Below are positions 62,964 to 64,000 of a stretch of DNA of 64,000 nt, piece after piece. A program made the position numbers and the translations under genes. Under the pieces are notes generated by a model. That model was not told where the DNA came from, did no database searches, and saw only the letters and a program-made list of their open reading frames with translations. The stretch's first letter is position 1. The number at the start of each line of letters is the position of its first letter. Origin of the DNA: Pelagibacterium nitratireducens (GTDB taxonomy: Bacteria; Pseudomonadota; Alphaproteobacteria; Rhizobiales; Devosiaceae); the NCBI RefSeq assembly GCF_037044555.1, contig NZ_CP146275.1, positions 1,530,501 to 1,594,500 on the forward strand, given 5' to 3'.

Positions 62964-64000
62964 ATGCGTATGGTCGCCTATCAGCGTTACGTGCAACTTT
63001 GCCAATCGCGGGACAGCGAGGAGCGGGGGCAGGCAGCTCATCTGGCTGCCATGGCCTATCTTGCCCATCGCGGGCCGGCGGACGAGCAGGCAGCGCTTTA
63101 TGCGGCGCTGATGAATTTTCTCGACGATCCGTCGGTCAAGGTCCGCGCCGCGCTGGCCTATGGGTTGCTGCATTCCGAGAACGCGCCGCGCCCGATCATG
63201 CTCTCTCTGGCCCAGGACGCGCCGGTCATTTCCCGTGCCGTGGTCCAGTTTTCCCCGGTCCTGCTCGATGCCGATCTGATGGGCATTATCCGCTCGGGCG
63301 ATCCGGACATGCTGGCGGTAATGACCGCCCGTCCGACACTGAGCCAGCGTGTGGCGCTGGCGCTCACCCGTCTGGGCGATCCCGATCTGTGCCTTCGGGT
63401 TCTGGGCCGCTCCGACATCGCCTTGCCGGAAGACGATCTTACCCTGCTGTCGGAAAAATGGGGCGAGGACGCAAAGGTGCGCGGCGCGCTGCTCAAGCGC
63501 CGCGATCTGCCCGGTATTGCCCGATTGCATCTGGTCGAACGTGTCCGGCAGGCGCTTTTGGGATTGCGGGTCGTCAAGGGCGCAATCCAGCCGCGTCGCC
63601 TCGAGCGCCTGATGCGCGATGCCTGCGACAACGCAACCACGGCCATCGGTGAGCGCGAAGCGGGCAGGGGCGCGCGGGGCTATGTCGCGGCGATGTCGGA
63701 GGGTGAAAAGATCAACGCCCGGCTGATGCTGCATGCCATGGTGCACGGGCACGTGCTGTTTTTTGCCGACGCGCTTTCCCATCTCTCGGGCACACCGCGG
63801 GCCAAGATTTTCACCATTCTCGACAGCGGCAGCCGCGCGGCGCTGCATGCCGTATTCAGTCGCTGCGGGTTTACCCCTGCGGTGCGCAACTTGCTCGCGC
63901 GCCTGGTCGGTCATGCACGGCAGGCCGATCTGGCCGACGATGTGGCGGCGCGCCACTGCGTCGTTTCGCTCCTGATCGAGGAGTTGATTGTCGAGCACGA
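62964..64000 (+). CDS. DUF2336 protein, 3' end outside window
   Basis: At least 345 residues, open to the right edge with no stop. MRMVAYQRYVQLCQSRDSEE starts a helical-repeat protein: LAHRGPADEQAALYAALMNFLDDPSVKVRAALAYGLL and ISRAVVQFSPVLLDADLMGIIRSGDPDMLAVM are the HEAT-like units of DUF2336, a family common in alphaproteobacteria with no known activity. ATG 62964 is weakly preceded by GTTTTGGG; ATG 62970 is an alternative. Frame on the plus strand is continuous, so the protein is genuine but incomplete here. Confidence 0.8.
   Translation, partial: MRMVAYQRYVQLCQSRDSEERGQAAHLAAMAYLAHRGPADEQAALYAALMNFLDDPSVKVRAALAYGLLHSENAPRPIMLSLAQDAPVISRAVVQFSPVLLDADLMGIIRSGDPDMLAVMTARPTLSQRVALALTRLGDPDLCLRVLGRSDIALPEDDLTLLSEKWGEDAKVRGALLKRRDLPGIARLHLVERVRQALLGLRVVKGAIQPRRLERLMRDACDNATTAIGEREAGRGARGYVAAMSEGEKINARLMLHAMVHGHVLFFADALSHLSGTPRAKIFTILDSGSRAALHAVFSRCGFTPAVRNLLARLVGHARQADLADDVAARHCVVSLLIEELIVEH

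Noticed and set aside
1..64000. CRISPR arrays, insertion sequences, prophage or integrase genes
   Set aside because: No regularly spaced direct repeats, transposase or integrase motifs were seen on either strand; only short palindromic repeats are present.

Overview
The window is about 64 kb of a GC-rich (roughly 60-65 %) alphaproteobacterial chromosome, most likely Hyphomicrobiales and probably Devosiaceae (Devosia/Pelagibacterium-like). That placement is inferred from the order purB, DUF1476, purC, purS, purQ, purL, bolA, grxD; from the hisI, folE, yidD, thrS neighbourhood; from two perfect TTAA-N7-TTAA CtrA-type boxes; and from short palindromic repeats of a type common in this order. About 65 protein genes and one tRNA fill nearly all of the sequence. 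No insertion sequence, prophage, plasmid function or CRISPR array was seen.

Layout. 0-5 kb: a secreted tannase/feruloyl-esterase-type hydrolase, a SbmA/BacA-like transporter, ttcA and an inositol-monophosphatase gene. 5.1-5.5 kb: two palindromic repeat elements side by side. 5.5-8.1 kb: two MFS exporters. 8.2-15 kb: the purine block (grxD, a DUF6665-like gene, bolA, purL, purQ, purS, purC), split between purS and purQ by an acyltransferase gene with its own terminator. 15-25 kb: mixed housekeeping genes (DUF1476, ArsR/SRPBCC pair, clpP, purB, rpe, DMT exporter, ccdA, CelD-type acetyltransferase, radC, map, sfsA). 26-30.5 kb: cinA, gpt, then small exported proteins around tRNA-Leu(UAA). 30.6-37.4 kb: a TAXI-type TRAP transporter in line with a DctB/DctD two-component system. 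37.4-45 kb: TraB/GumN protein, gntK and gnd (gluconate/pentose phosphate), a Tet-like MFS pump, a flavin monooxygenase, a zinc-finger protein and cysE. 45-51 kb: BCCT transporter, SulP transporter and a tandem universal stress protein. 51-55 kb: BTLCP protease, SleB-type hydrolase, tandem PilZ protein, PAS_5 protein and rhomboid protease. 55-60 kb: hisI, folE, a NifU-like scaffold, yidD, a GFA-family protein and thrS. 60-64 kb: an exported repeat protein, a nitroreductase, a lytic transglycosylase and a DUF2336 gene running off the right edge.

Most of the window is core genome. The points most worth a second look lie between genes: a four-copy palindromic repeat whose ends supply the stop codons of adjacent genes; a second two-copy repeat whose stems differ in sequence yet still pair; a 28-codon membrane ORF behind purS; a structured leader before the SulP gene; CtrA- and LacI-type operators; and a mosaic of palindromes at 59.8-60.3 kb. 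All family names come from reading motifs by eye; no database search was run.
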